Position numbers and translations under genes: made by a program. A DNA stretch of 64,000 bases from Paenibacillus sp. OVF10 (lineage in GTDB: Bacteria > Bacillota > Bacilli > Paenibacillales > Paenibacillaceae), in the NCBI GenBank assembly GCA_022836915.1, contig CP094668.1, forward strand, positions 6,572,001 through 6,636,000, written 5' to 3'. This document shows, piece after piece, positions 18,892-27,699 of this stretch (its first letter is position 1; the number at the start of each line of letters is the position of its first letter). The notes under the pieces are model-generated. The model was not told the origin of the DNA, searched no databases, and saw nothing but the letters and a program-made list of their open reading frames with translations.

Positions 18892-20427
18892 TTAGGAAGT
18901 TCCTTTTTGTTTACTCGCCTGCATCTGCTGGGCAAATCTCATCATCTCTTCGAACTCTTCCTCAGATACGGCATCCCCATCGGTGCTTATGTCTTGTACA
19001 ATCGGAATTTCGGGCTTAGCTTTGGTTCCTTTGCCGTATGTACGGGTACGGGTTCCAGCTGCACCAGCAGCCTGTTTGCCTTTGACCTTGGCCTGATCAC
19101 GAATATATTGCACAGCTTTCTCATATGAGTTCACCTGTTTAAGCAACATGTTGGAGGCGATCGCCTCAACGAAGTTACGGTTAATTCGCTGCTCTCCGCC
19201 GGATACAAGTAATGCCATCAAATAATGAATCAATACATTGATGACTTCACCAGGCAACTTGTAGCTCAGATCAATTTTCTCAAATATATCGATCAGATTG
19301 TCCGGTACTGCGCCCGGGAAGAACGTCTGCAACAGACGCGTATATGGCTCATTACGAAGCATCATATTATATTGATGAATATCACACTTGGTCATAAATT
19401 GTGGAGGTACTTCGACGTAATATTCCATCTGTACTCCATGCTCAACAGGTGGTTCACCGGAGTCTTCTTTCCGCTCTGGCTCCTCCATATGCTGTCTCAG
19501 TGCTACGACCTTCGCGGCCTGTACGGTCTGTTGCTCATGACGCTTCTTCGTCTGTCTGAACTGCATACTTGCTTTATGCTGAAGATCATCCAGAATTAGC
19601 TGGCCCTGTGGACTGAAGATATCATCTTCATCCAGCAGACGGCATACATCCTGCACACTAAGGTTAAACTTGTTCACGACATAATTCACAATGCCCAGTT
19701 GTTCATGATCGAAGCGCAACTGTTCTACATGACGGCGATTGACCGACTCCCGCGGAAAACGCAAAATAATGTCGGCATAGTTCAAACTGTTTTCTTCCGC
19801 TGCATCATTCGTGCCTGTCCGCTGGGCCGTAGTTGATACTTCCGACAATGCTTGCTCCAACTCGTAATCAATCACATGGGTATTCAATTCAAATATATCG
19901 TAAAAGGGAACGGAAATATTCTCTTTATTGGCTGCCGGATAAGGCGCGTCCCCATTTTCCACTGCCGAGAAACCCGAACGCAGGGAAAGCACGGCGAATT
20001 TGCCTATCTTGTCACGAAGCAGCAGTGTCAAATGCTGTGTCCGGAAAAACTCTGCCGGAGAGAGCGGCGGTTGCAACTCATATTCGTAGATGTAATCATC
20101 ATTTTCCGGTATATATAACCGTGAAGTCTGAAGTAGCCCCACTGCCTCAAGCTTGGATGTCTGCTCTAACAAATATTTGCGCCCTTTCTCACTTGGCTCC
20201 AAGCCAAGCGTCATGAACAGCCTCCGTTGCTGTTCAAGCGGCGAATAACCGACCTGTTCACCGGGAAGATGCTGAAACAACAGCCGATACAAGCCAACCG
20301 CAAAAGCACCTACCATGGGCTGATATGCTCCTGTAAGCATACGGTCATCCAGGGCGCTAAGTCCAAACTCCCTGTATACGCAGTAGCGATGATGTTCAGT
20401 ATAATGGTGCAGATTCTTCATGCGCAT
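18892..20427 (-). CDS. dnaB: DnaB, replication initiation and membrane attachment protein
   Basis: Gram-positive primosomal DnaB (not the helicase), 511 residues, which with DnaD and DnaI loads the replicative helicase at oriC and restarts forks. The N-terminal winged helix is seen (FGLSALDDRMLTGAYQPMVG; YSPLEQQRRLFMTLGL) and the C-terminal DnaB/DnaD domain at about 370-450 (DLSYKLPGEVINVLIHYLM ... NRNFVEAIASNMLLKQVNSYEKAVQYIRDQ). The tail is Lys/Arg/Gly-rich then acidic. SD GGAGATCAGG upstream. dnaI usually follows directly in this phylum but is absent here: a terminator and unrelated genes come next. Confidence 0.92.
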   Translation of the reverse strand: MRMKNLHHYTEHHRYCVYREFGLSALDDRMLTGAYQPMVGAFAVGLYRLLFQHLPGEQVGYSPLEQQRRLFMTLGLEPSEKGRKYLLEQTSKLEAVGLLQTSRLYIPENDDYIYEYELQPPLSPAEFFRTQHLTLLLRDKIGKFAVLSLRSGFSAVENGDAPYPAANKENISVPFYDIFELNTHVIDYELEQALSEVSTTAQRTGTNDAAEENSLNYADIILRFPRESVNRRHVEQLRFDHEQLGIVNYVVNKFNLSVQDVCRLLDEDDIFSPQGQLILDDLQHKASMQFRQTKKRHEQQTVQAAKVVALRQHMEEPERKEDSGEPPVEHGVQMEYYVEVPPQFMTKCDIHQYNMMLRNEPYTRLLQTFFPGAVPDNLIDIFEKIDLSYKLPGEVINVLIHYLMALLVSGGEQRINRNFVEAIASNMLLKQVNSYEKAVQYIRDQAKVKGKQAAGAAGTRTRTYGKGTKAKPEIPIVQDISTDGDAVSEEEFEEMMRFAQQMQASKQKGTS

Positions 20428-20812
20428 AGCCTGATCTCCTTCTCCCCAAAAGTATGTTTATCTATTCTATCATAAATGTCTGATCCTCAAATGTTCAAAA
20501 ACAGGTAAAAAGACGGCCTGTTCTCGCTCCGTTTCGTCCTAGGTCGACATCATTCACGTTTTCGCCGAATTCAGCAAATTTCTAAAATAAAAATGTCGAG
20601 AGCCGCTAGAATACTATAAAAGCTGTAGCCGCAGAATACAAGGGAATATCTAAAGAGAATGTTCTCCAGATGTATATGAAGTACAAGTGTACAATAATCC
20701 TTCTAATATAAATAAACAGCAAAAAAGCCTTCCCTTTGTACTCGTAAGCGTTTACGACAAAGACAAGACTTTCACGCGATTACAGTGGCATGTGTTACCT
20801 CACTCCAACAAT
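20428..20812. other. Intergenic between dnaB and yuiB
   Basis: No gene seen. Contains the upstream region of dnaB and, at its right end, the terminator of yuiB. Confidence 0.5.
20721..20762 (-). terminator. Leftward terminator for yuiB
   Basis: CTTTGT ... CGTAA / TTACG ... ACAAAG hairpin; on the minus strand it is followed by GGAAGGCTTTTTTG. Confidence 0.6.
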
Positions 20813-21106
20813 CTAAAACATTCTGTACCCACCCAAACGCAACTTCTGGATCGTCCAGCCACTGATTATCGCACCAGCCAGTCCAGCGATGCCCGTCATA
20901 TAGTCTACAAGCTGGAAAGAACCCAGATGTGACATTAGAGATGACGAATGATCCCATAGAGAGTAAACGACGACAGGCAAAATCACAATGATGAACAGAT
21001 AGGAAGGAAACCAAGTGGTCTTCATCAGCATGTTCAGAATGAAACCGATACCAAACATCATAACGAAAAATAATACCATCAATACCAACACAGGTATAAA
21101 TTGCAT
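20813..21106 (-). CDS. yuiB: YuiB-like small membrane protein
   Basis: Integral membrane protein of 97 residues with three hydrophobic segments: IPVLVLMVLFFVMMFGIGFILNML, SYLFIIVILPVVVYSLW and DYMTGIAGLAGAIISGWTIQ. This matches the YuiB family of Bacilli, whose function is unknown. ATG 21106 is preferred because GAGGTG lies about 10 nt before it; an in-frame GTG/ATG at 21136 adds a polar MCERRGECRP. In Bacillus the gene sits near yumB/yumC, as here. Confidence 0.75.
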   Translation of the reverse strand: MQFIPVLVLMVLFFVMMFGIGFILNMLMKTTWFPSYLFIIVILPVVVYSLWDHSSSLMSHLGSFQLVDYMTGIAGLAGAIISGWTIQKLRLGGYRMF

Positions 21107-21302
21107 CGGGCGACATTCACCTCTTCTTTCACACATTCAGGTTTCACTTCTAGATAGTAGTTAGTGTACCGCAAAAAATGTGGCGAAGCAACGAACTTTC
21201 TGGACAAATTTCCCTATATTTATACTCTGTTCATTTGCCCTTCTGCTTCATGTTGGGATACAATGTAAACGATAAAGCACTCACCCGTCCCTTATAGTGC
21301 GT

Positions 21303-21512
21303 ATTCAAAAAGACTGGTTTTCAGTACCGAGAAGATGGAATGAAGTTAGAAATGGAGCAGCGGAGCGTAGATAGAGCTACGTGAGCAGCTACAATGTTTC
21401 CTAAGGAAACATACTTCGGAAGCCTCCCACTTATTTCGGCTGAATGCCATATTCGATGCTGATGATGCCACCAGGCATGATTCGTAATCAAAAGCAGACT
21501 TTTTGAACAACC
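21303..21512. repeat. Dispersed intergenic repeat A, copy 1 (about 210 bp)
   Basis: Shares extended identity with 57265-57432: both start TTCAAAAAG, share CTTTTCAGTACC, GAGCGTAG, CTACGTGAGCA, TTCGGCTGAAT, CATATTCGA, and end CGTAATCAAAAGC ... TTTTTGAACAACC. The ends are inverted (TTCAAAAAG / CTTTTTGAA), so the whole is a terminal-inverted-repeat unit. This copy has about 30 bp more than copy 2, including TTTCCTAAGGAAAC. Confidence 0.8.
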
Positions 21513-21557
21513 TCTTATAGGGATTTGGAAATATACCTTGCAGGAGGAACACAACCA

Positions 21558-22304
21558 ATGAACGAAGCCGCATCAACACTGGAGGGCTGGTATGCCCTGC
21601 ATGATTTTCGCTCGATTAACTGGGCCGCCTGGAAAGCAGCAGATGATGAAGAACGCGCTGTAGCACTGGACGAGCTTCAGGAATTCTGGAAAGAATGGAA
21701 AGAAGTCGAGGATTCATCCAAAGGAAGTACCGTAGTATATACGGTTGTAGGTCAAAAAGCAGACCTCGTCATGATGCACCTGCGTGAAACGCTGGAAGAT
21801 CTGAAGGCTGTTGAAAACGCGTTTAACAAAACGATGTTTGCTCAATACACAACGAAGTCGTATTCCTACGTTAGTGTAGTGGAACTGAGCAACTACCTTG
21901 GCAAAGAAGGCGAAGACCCGATGCAGAATCCGGAGATTATCGCCCGCCTGAAACCTGTTCTGCCACAACGGCAATACATCTGCTTCTATCCGATGAACAA
22001 AAAACGTGAGCTGAATGACAACTGGTACATGCTGTCCATGGACGAGCGTCGCACCATGATGCGCAGTCACGGCATGATTGGTCGTAGCTATGCTGGTAAA
22101 GTGAAACAGATTATTACCGGCTCTGTCGGTTTCGACGATTGGGAATGGGGCGTTACGCTGTTTGCGGATGATGCACTTCAGTTCAAAAAACTTGTCTATG
22201 AGATGCGTTTCGATGAAGTTAGCGCCCGTTATGGCGAATTCGGTTCGTTCTATGTGGGAAGTCTGTTGAACGAAGGTACTTTGGAAGACATGCTTAAGCT
22301 GTAA
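21558..22304 (+). CDS. hemQ: HemQ, coproheme decarboxylase (hydrogen peroxide-dependent heme synthase)
   Basis: Last step of the coproporphyrin-dependent heme pathway of Gram-positives: H2O2-driven decarboxylation of coproheme III to heme b. 248 residues, chlorite-dismutase fold. Seen: LEGWYALHDFRSINW at the start, CFYPMNKKRE with the catalytic Tyr at 144, and MRSHGMIGR with the proximal heme ligand His171, then TGSVGFDDWEWGVTLF. ATG 21558 is the start (GCAGGAGG 9 nt upstream). A strong terminator follows, so it is monocistronic. Lies beside redox genes (NDH-2, YumC), consistent with respiratory housekeeping. Confidence 0.95.
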   Translation: MNEAASTLEGWYALHDFRSINWAAWKAADDEERAVALDELQEFWKEWKEVEDSSKGSTVVYTVVGQKADLVMMHLRETLEDLKAVENAFNKTMFAQYTTKSYSYVSVVELSNYLGKEGEDPMQNPEIIARLKPVLPQRQYICFYPMNKKRELNDNWYMLSMDERRTMMRSHGMIGRSYAGKVKQIITGSVGFDDWEWGVTLFADDALQFKKLVYEMRFDEVSARYGEFGSFYVGSLLNEGTLEDMLKL

Positions 22305-22319
22305 AATAGTGCAACGAAC

Positions 22320-22371
22320 AATAAAGCACCGCGACATCTCCTGTAAAGGATACTGTCTGCGGTGCTTTATT
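22320..22371 (+). terminator. hemQ terminator
   Basis: AATAAAGCACCGC / GCGGTGCTTTATT perfect 13-bp arms with a 26-nt loop. Confidence 0.85.
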
Positions 22372-22470
22372 ATCTATCAATATTCTACTACCTCAAGCTT
22401 GATTTAGATCTATATTGTTTGAACTATTTATTTACACAAGAAACGGAAAGGACAGAAAAAACCTGAAAAA

Positions 22471-22546
22471 GCGAAGCGTTCGCCTTTATCACCGGATTTT
22501 CCCTTTAACAAAAGGGAATCAAAAAATCTGGGGATAACAGCGATTG
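22471..22546. repeat. Dispersed intergenic repeat B, copy 1 (inverted)
   Basis: GCGAAGCGTTCGCC, GGATTTTCCCTT, AAAATCTGGGGATAACAGCG: reverse complement of the core shared by 33174-33389 and 33483-33660. Contains CCGGATTTTCCCTTT / AAAGGGAA...ATCTGGGG hairpin potential. Confidence 0.75.
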
Positions 22547-22606
22547 GAAGGTTATTCTGTCATTGAAGTGTATGTGTAAACATCTTTAGTTCAACTTATA
22601 TCGTCT

Positions 22607-22858
22607 CTAATCTTGCTCCTCATCTACCGCTTTCAGCGATTCGAGGAACTCGGCTGTGGCCCGATCACGGTCACGCCCCTTCTCTTTAAGCCGCTCAATC
22701 GCAGGCATAATGAGAATATCCACTTCTTTCTGCACAATGTAGGCCAGATCATATTGATCCTGTTCCTCGAGATAACCACCGACCTGCATCAGGGCGTTGT
22801 ATCGATCCAGCTCTTCACGTGTTAATAGTCCCCGGACCTGAACACTACAATGTCTCAT
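22607..22858 (-). CDS. Small hypothetical protein coupled to NDH-2
   Basis: 83 residues, soluble, helical and charged (LTREELDRYNALMQVGGYLEEQDQYDLAYIVQKEVDILIMPAIERLKEKG). Its ATG overlaps the stop of the upstream NADH dehydrogenase gene by ATGA, a translational coupling signal, so it is real and probably works with that enzyme. No family recognised. Confidence 0.7.
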   Translation of the reverse strand: MRHCSVQVRGLLTREELDRYNALMQVGGYLEEQDQYDLAYIVQKEVDILIMPAIERLKEKGRDRDRATAEFLESLKAVDEEQD

Positions 22859-24048
22859 CCAAAAAACCGCCCTTTCTTCAGGACTAGCGGAATACCACCA
22901 ATGATGAACAAATAACGCAGATCAACCAGCTTCTTCAACTGAGCCGCTTTCCAGCCTTTGTATTTCTTGCCGCCTACAACAGCAATGGCTTCACCTTTAC
23001 CCAATGAAGCAACCGTTCCTTTGCTCGTAAATACAAAAGGTTGCGGCTGTTTCTTGCGAATGGATGCCACGACGTTCTTGGCGCAGTTCACACCCTGCTG
23101 CATCGCAATCTGTGCTGTTGGCGGATAAGGGCGTCCTTCCGCGTTGAACACAAGTGAATTATCACCAATGACATAAACATGTTCATGTCCAGGGGCACGC
23201 AGGTAGTCGTCTACTTTCACCCGTCCCCGCATCACTTCAAGACCTGCTTGTTCCAGCAGTGAGTTACCGCGAATACCGCCGGTCCATACAACTGTAGCAG
23301 CATCGAGCTTTTCACCCTCACCCACAATAACCCCGTCCGGGAGACATTGCTTGATTGGAACACCAATTTTGAAAGTCACGCCCTTCTTCTTGAGCACATT
23401 CATCGCATGTTCTACCAATTCCGGGTCAAATCCAGGCAAGGCCGAAGGCGCCGCCTCTACATTATAGATGTGCACATGTTTCGGATTCACGTCGAACTCC
23501 TTGCACAGCTGTGGAATACGATCTGCAAGCTCAGCTACGAATTCTACACCACTGAAACCCGCTCCACCTACGACAAACCGAATACGATTTCGTTTGTTAT
23601 CGTTTTTGTACATCGCAAATTGATATTCGATGTGTTCTCGAATCAGTCTGACCGAGTTAATGCTGCGGATTGTCATCGCGTGATCGAGCATACCCGGAAT
23701 CCCGAAGGTCTCGGGTTCTCCGCCTAGTCCAATAATTAGATAATCATAGGATAACGTGCCATCCTCCAGAATAATCTTCCGATCCTGCAGACGAATCTCC
23801 TTCACGGAAGACTTGACCAGATCAATCTTGAACTCATCAATCAGCTTCGAAATGGGTACTCTTGCATGCTCAATGGTATCCGTGCCGGCTGCCGGCATAT
23901 GTAGATGTGTAGTAATATAATGATAATCATGCCGGTTCACCAATGTGACGTCGGCCTCGTTATAGTTCAATTCCTTCTGCAGCCGCTGGGCTGTCAGAAT
24001 CCCGCCATAGCCCGCGCCGAGGATGACGATTTTGGGAATACTGCTCAT
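22855..24048 (-). CDS. yumB: Type II NADH dehydrogenase (NDH-2-like FAD oxidoreductase)
   Basis: Single-subunit, non-proton-pumping NADH:quinone reductase at the inner membrane face, 397 residues. First Rossmann loop VILGAGYGGILTAQRL at residues 8-23, second FVVGGAGFSGVEFVAEL near 165, then TVVWTGGIRGN and the FAD-binding VYVIGDNSLVF near 295, and IAMQQGVNCAKN. The C-terminal hydrophobic helix LRYLFIIGGIPLVLKKG anchors to membrane. ATG 24048 after AAGGGG chosen over an upstream in-frame start. Cluster with yuiB and yumC as in Bacillus. Confidence 0.9.
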   Translation of the reverse strand: MSSIPKIVILGAGYGGILTAQRLQKELNYNEADVTLVNRHDYHYITTHLHMPAAGTDTIEHARVPISKLIDEFKIDLVKSSVKEIRLQDRKIILEDGTLSYDYLIIGLGGEPETFGIPGMLDHAMTIRSINSVRLIREHIEYQFAMYKNDNKRNRIRFVVGGAGFSGVEFVAELADRIPQLCKEFDVNPKHVHIYNVEAAPSALPGFDPELVEHAMNVLKKKGVTFKIGVPIKQCLPDGVIVGEGEKLDAATVVWTGGIRGNSLLEQAGLEVMRGRVKVDDYLRAPGHEHVYVIGDNSLVFNAEGRPYPPTAQIAMQQGVNCAKNVVASIRKKQPQPFVFTSKGTVASLGKGEAIAVVGGKKYKGWKAAQLKKLVDLRYLFIIGGIPLVLKKGRFFG

Positions 24049-24185
24049 GTCTATACCCCTTCCGGTTTCACTTGCATCAGCCCGATCTTGGGTGAGATGC
24101 AAAATGCACATACTTACAAATATTGATGAGGTCTTGCCCATTATGACGACAAATGTTAACTTCGCGAATTTATTTAAACGTTTGC

Positions 24186-24300
24186 ATCAATTTCATAACT
24201 CACTAAAAATGGATTTTATGAAACTAGATATCGACATATTGAACTGTTTTGATCGATATCTAGACTTGATTGAAGCAACTAAAGGGTTTATGAAATTGAT
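24186..24300. repeat. Nested inverted repeat (large hairpin)
   Basis: Outer arms ATCAATTTCATAA (24186-24198) and TTATGAAATTGAT (24288-24300); inner arms CTAGATATCGA (24224-24234) and TCGATATCTAG (24253-24263), both perfect. No T-run, no gene inside. Possible structured leader, regulatory element or relic of a small mobile unit. Confidence 0.7.
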
Positions 24301-24550
24301 ACGTTTGCACGCAAGTTATCGTTTCAAGTTGTGAAATTAACCACAAGATTCTACAAAACACGGGATCTGTCTTCATATTACATATTGACTCTAAATTAGA
24401 CAAAAAAACACATAGTACAGGTCAAGGATATCTGTATTTCAAGTAAAGATCAAGGTTTTTTTGTTATTTTTCATAACCTTTCATTTCCAATTTCATCCTA
24501 TTCTCATCTGATCTTCATCAATTATTCTCAGATTCGTGACACCGCTAACT

Positions 24551-24578
24551 TTGCAACCCTGAATACACCGTTTATAAT
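24551..24578 (+). promoter_or_regulatory. Sigma-A promoter for yumC
   Basis: TTGCAA, 16-nt spacer, TATAAT; about 95 nt upstream of the yumC start. Confidence 0.6.
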
Positions 24579-24674
24579 AGGAAAGACAGTTCAGCACCAA
24601 TGCCGGTTACGATACGTAGCCAGCACATTCTCCCTGTTAACTACCTATTAAAATATGAAAGGTGTTGTTGATTC

Positions 24675-25675
24675 TTGACTGCACAACATTCCAGTCATGA
24701 TATGACTGATTTACTTATTATCGGTGGAGGCCCTGCGGGTCTGTTCGCCGCGTTTTATGGTGGGATGCGTCAGGCATCCGTTACACTGGTTGAAAGTATG
24801 CCACAGCTTGGTGGACAGCTTGCCGCTCTTTACCCGGAGAAATACATCTATGATGTAGCCGGATTCCCTAAAGTAACGGCTCAGGAACTGGTGAATAACC
24901 TTGTTGAGCAAATGAGTCATTTTAATCCGAACATCCGCCTTGAAGAAAAGGTTGTATCGGTGGAGAAAAAGGATGAACAACATTTCATCGTGAAGACGGA
25001 TGAGAATGAATATCATGCCAAAGCAGTCATTATTACAGCTGGTGTAGGTGCATTCGAACCACGTCGCCTGGAGCTTGAAGGTGCTGCCAAGTTCGAGAAG
25101 AGCAACCTGCACTACTTCATCAGTGATCTGAATGCCTTCGCTGGCAAAAAGTACTGATCAGTGGCGGCGGTGACTCCGCGGTAGACTGGGCACTCATGCT
25201 GGAGCCTATCGCTGAGCAAGTGACACTGATCCATCGCCGGGACAAGTTCCGTGCGCATGAGCACAGTGTCGAAAACCTGATGAATTCCAAGGTGAACGTT
25301 GTTACACCGACCGAAATCACGGAACTTCATGGGGATGACACCATTACCAAGGTAACCCTTTCCCATGTGAAAACCAAAGAAACACAGGAAATCGAAGTAG
25401 ATGACGTGATCGTTAACTTCGGATTTGTCTCTTCTCTCGGACCGATTGCCGAGTGGGGTATCGAAATTGACAGCAACTCCATCGTTGTTGATTCCCGCAT
25501 GGAAACATCTATTCCAGGAATCTTCGCTGCCGGAGATATCACAACCTACCCAGGTAAACTGAAGCTGATCGCTGTCGGATTCGGCGAAGCTCCAACAGCC
25601 GTTAACAATGCGAAGGTATACTTCGATCCAGATGCCAAGTTGTCCCCAGGACACAGCAGTAACATGAAACGCTAG
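24675..25675 (+). pseudogene. yumC: YumC, ferredoxin/flavodoxin-NADP reductase type 2, frameshifted
   Basis: Thioredoxin-reductase-like ferredoxin-NADP+ reductase feeding electrons to Fe-S and P450-type systems; an essential enzyme in Bacillus subtilis. FAD loop LLIIGGGPAGLFAAFYGG at 13-30, ESMPQLGGQLAALYPEKYIYDVAGFP, NADP loop VLISGGGDSAVDWAL near 160, and FAAGDITTYPGKLKLIAVGFGEAP at the end; no CxxC, as expected for this class. TTG 24675 follows AAAGGTG. The frame breaks at AAAAA 25146-25150; one more A restores 334 residues. Because the gene is essential, a sequencing error is likely. Confidence 0.85.
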
Positions 25676-25706
25676 TTTTGCGGAAATAACATATATTGAT
25701 ACAAAA

Positions 25707-25753
25707 AAGGGTATCTTACTCCTGAGTGAATCCATATCAGGAGGGATACCCTT
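25707..25753 (+). promoter_or_regulatory. Hairpin sequestering the SD of the next gene
   Basis: AAGGGTATC / GATACCCTT outer stem plus CTCCTGA / TCAGGAG inner stem; the right arm contains the SD AGGAGGG and touches the TTG start at 25752. On the minus strand it ends in a T6 run, so it could also be a terminator for leftward reads, but no gene lies there. Confidence 0.55.
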
Positions 25754-26003
25754 GTCTTATATATGCCCGCTGTGTAACGGTCTGGTTGTACCGGAGCAGG
25801 CTTGCCCCCACTGCCTTCAGGGACTGTTAGAATGCGGCAAATTGGATGATTACACCGGACCATACAGCCCCTACGTATTCCAACCTTCCTCTGACACGGC
25901 AGACGAAGCCGAAAACGTTTGCAATCATGTGATGTACTGTCACCATTGTCAGACGAGCACGCCATGGCCTGTCTCACTATGGGACTTGTCCGGAAACCTG
26001 TAA
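25752..26003 (+). CDS. Small cysteine-rich zinc-ribbon-like protein
   Basis: 83 residues with CPLC-x9-CPHC at residues 5-21 and a second Cys/His cluster CNHVMYCHHC at about 57-66, suggesting two zinc knuckles or one ribbon plus a tail. TTG start with AGGAGGG 6 nt upstream, both inside a hairpin. No known family recalled. Follows yumC by 76 bp and is probably co-transcribed. Confidence 0.6.
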   Translation: MSYICPLCNGLVVPEQACPHCLQGLLECGKLDDYTGPYSPYVFQPSSDTADEAENVCNHVMYCHHCQTSTPWPVSLWDLSGNL

Positions 26004-26024
26004 CATTGCCTGCAATGAGGATCT

Positions 26025-26168
26025 CTAGTGAAGAATGGCAGATACGTCGGTACCCAGTTTGCGCTTATGGATTTCTGCCAACAGCAGTGCGATGAAATCT
26101 CGTTCGAGATTCAACTCAATCGCTTTATGGTAGGAATCCAACAACATCTCATCGGATAACATAGCCAT
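26025..26168 (-). CDS. sda: Sda, sporulation histidine kinase inhibitor
   Basis: A 47-residue helical hairpin protein, MAMLSDEMLLDSYHKAIEL then NLERDFIALLLAEIHKRKLG, aligning along its whole length with Bacillus subtilis Sda (LSDELLIESYFKA, LNRDFIELIENEIKRR, recalled). Sda binds the dimerisation helices of sporulation kinases (KinA/KinB) and blocks phosphorelay when DNA is damaged or replication is active. Two close ATG codons (26168, 26162); the first is used here. SD is weak (GGCGGGAA). In Bacillus, sda is controlled by DnaA; no clear DnaA box cluster was found here. Confidence 0.88.
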   Translation of the reverse strand: MAMLSDEMLLDSYHKAIELNLERDFIALLLAEIHKRKLGTDVSAILH

Positions 26169-26520
26169 TTCCCGCCACAACCTTTCCTTTTTTTCCTCAA
26201 AACTATCATATCAGAGATTCATATAGAGAACAAGCGTTCTTGTTATCCACAACGATATGTGGAAATCCTGTGCATAGTTTGTTGATAAATGGAAAAAATA
26301 CAGAGTAATCAACGTGTATAGTGTGGACAATATTTATGCACAGGAAGTTTGTACTACTATCAGAACGTTTATCAGCGTATTTTTTGGAATAAATTCATAG
26401 TTTCAAGACTTGTTGCGAGTAAATTACCCAGTAATGTAAAATTTCAAACGGTTTTCATACCGTTTTCTTCTATATATTATCGGTTTTTCTTGAATTTTCT
26501 TGAGTTTTCCCATTCATTTT
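26169..26520. other. AT-rich intergenic region
   Basis: No gene seen. It contains the upstream region of sda; TTATCCACA (26249-26257) resembles a DnaA box (consensus TTATNCACA), in line with DnaA control of sda, but is a single site. Confidence 0.5.
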
Positions 26521-27180
26521 CTATTGAGGTCTGGTATTCACTTCCAAAATCCAGATCTTGCCTGAATAATCCAGTCCATAATCAAATCCAAGCTGACCTA
26601 CACCAGGGAACTGACTTTCCATAATGTACGTACATGTCAGTGTAAGGGAGCGCATCTCCCGGCGTTTGTGCCGACCGGATATATGTGGCAGGGATAAACC
26701 AAGAGCTCGCCTTCCTGATAACATGGTGCCACCCTTGCTCAGATTCGTCACACAGAGTCCGGGACGAGCGAGTCGTCCTACTAAAGAACGGAATACCCAG
26801 CCTCGTTCGGTTTTGACAACTTTGACTCTGTAATCAACAGGTCTCCCTTGAATTGTTGCCAGATGAATACCTTGCTGGATCAAGTACTTGCGTCTAGCTT
26901 TTACACGCACCAGAGAGCGATACATCTGGCTGAAACTGGCGAAAGAACGGGTCGTTTTCATATGGGTGTATCGATAAGCCCCACCGCTCGCCGATACCCG
27001 AATGACACCGTAACCACCGCCTCCTACAATAGGTTTGACGTACACCATTCCATAACGACTGAGCATTTGCAGCAGATTACCCGAATTGAATGCCTTGGTC
27101 TGTGGGATATGGACAGCCGCTACCGGGTATTTCATCAGAGCCGCTGTCTTCCGCCATTTGCTTGCAAGTTGTCTCGACAT
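26521..27180 (-). CDS. YheC/YheD family ATP-grasp, endospore coat-associated protein
   Basis: ATP-grasp ligase-type protein of 219 residues, in a family linked to the spore coat. Seen: LLQMLSRYGMVYVKPIVGGGGYGVIRV (Lys and Gly-rich ATP loop), YLIQQGIHLATIQGRPVDYRVKV (QGI, acidic metal site), and the C-terminal WILEVNTRPQ with the Glu-x-Asn magnesium ligands. SD AAGGAAGGAGAT just upstream. Shorter than YheC/YheD of Bacillus (350-450), having only the ATP-grasp core. The ligated substrate is not known. Confidence 0.85.
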   Translation of the reverse strand: MSRQLASKWRKTAALMKYPVAAVHIPQTKAFNSGNLLQMLSRYGMVYVKPIVGGGGYGVIRVSASGGAYRYTHMKTTRSFASFSQMYRSLVRVKARRKYLIQQGIHLATIQGRPVDYRVKVVKTERGWVFRSLVGRLARPGLCVTNLSKGGTMLSGRRALGLSLPHISGRHKRREMRSLTLTCTYIMESQFPGVGQLGFDYGLDYSGKIWILEVNTRPQ

Positions 27181-27418
27181 GGGTTGATCTCCTTCCTTGA
27201 AACAATAGTCCTTCCTTATACATACTCAACAGAAGCCTTGCTTTCTTGGATGTCTGTCCACGGCAAAGGCCCCTTTTCCATGTAACCTGTCCCAGGGGTG
27301 ATGGCGGAAACGGGAACAAGCGCCCGGTTTGCTTTTCAAACAAGTCAATCTGTCGTATGCTACTAAGGAATGGCTTGGAAGGGCTTAAATATGAGGATCT
27401 AAGGAGCGTTCAGAACAA

Positions 27419-27673
27419 ATGGAAGCATTTTTCAAATCACTTTATGGCGTAGCCTATTTTGCAATGTCGATCGTTCTGGTAGCTGTTACGGTACTTCTTT
27501 TTGTCACAGGTATTCGACTGTTTATGCAAAAGCGTAATCGCGGCTTTGCCGTGAGTTGTCTTATATTTGCCTGTTTCATCGTCTTTATCATTGTTGTTAT
27601 GTTAACTACGCCCTTCTCTGCCACACCGCCGGGTTCACCGGAAGCCATGGCTGCCCTTCTTCACTTCGGGTAG
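27419..27673 (+). CDS. Small two-helix membrane protein
   Basis: 84 residues with two transmembrane segments (YFAMSIVLVAVTVLLFVTGIRLF and SCLIFACFIVFIIVVML) separated by a basic loop KRNRG, so both ends probably face outside or the same side. Start ATG has GGAG 13 nt upstream. It precedes ppx by 26 bp and may be co-transcribed. No family recognised. Confidence 0.55.
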   Translation: MEAFFKSLYGVAYFAMSIVLVAVTVLLFVTGIRLFMQKRNRGFAVSCLIFACFIVFIIVVMLTTPFSATPPGSPEAMAALLHFG

Positions 27674-27699
27674 TTGAACCTCTGTAGAAGGAGATGCTT

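Larger units (their letters stand above)
24049..24674. other. Divergent intergenic region NDH-2/yumC
   Basis: About 625 bp without a gene. Carries a large nested inverted repeat (24186-24300) and a yumC promoter (24551-24578). Confidence 0.6.

Noticed and set aside
24049..24674. Riboswitch or T-box upstream of yumC
   Set aside because: No known motif such as a T-box TGGNACC or S-box core; only the palindrome is clear.
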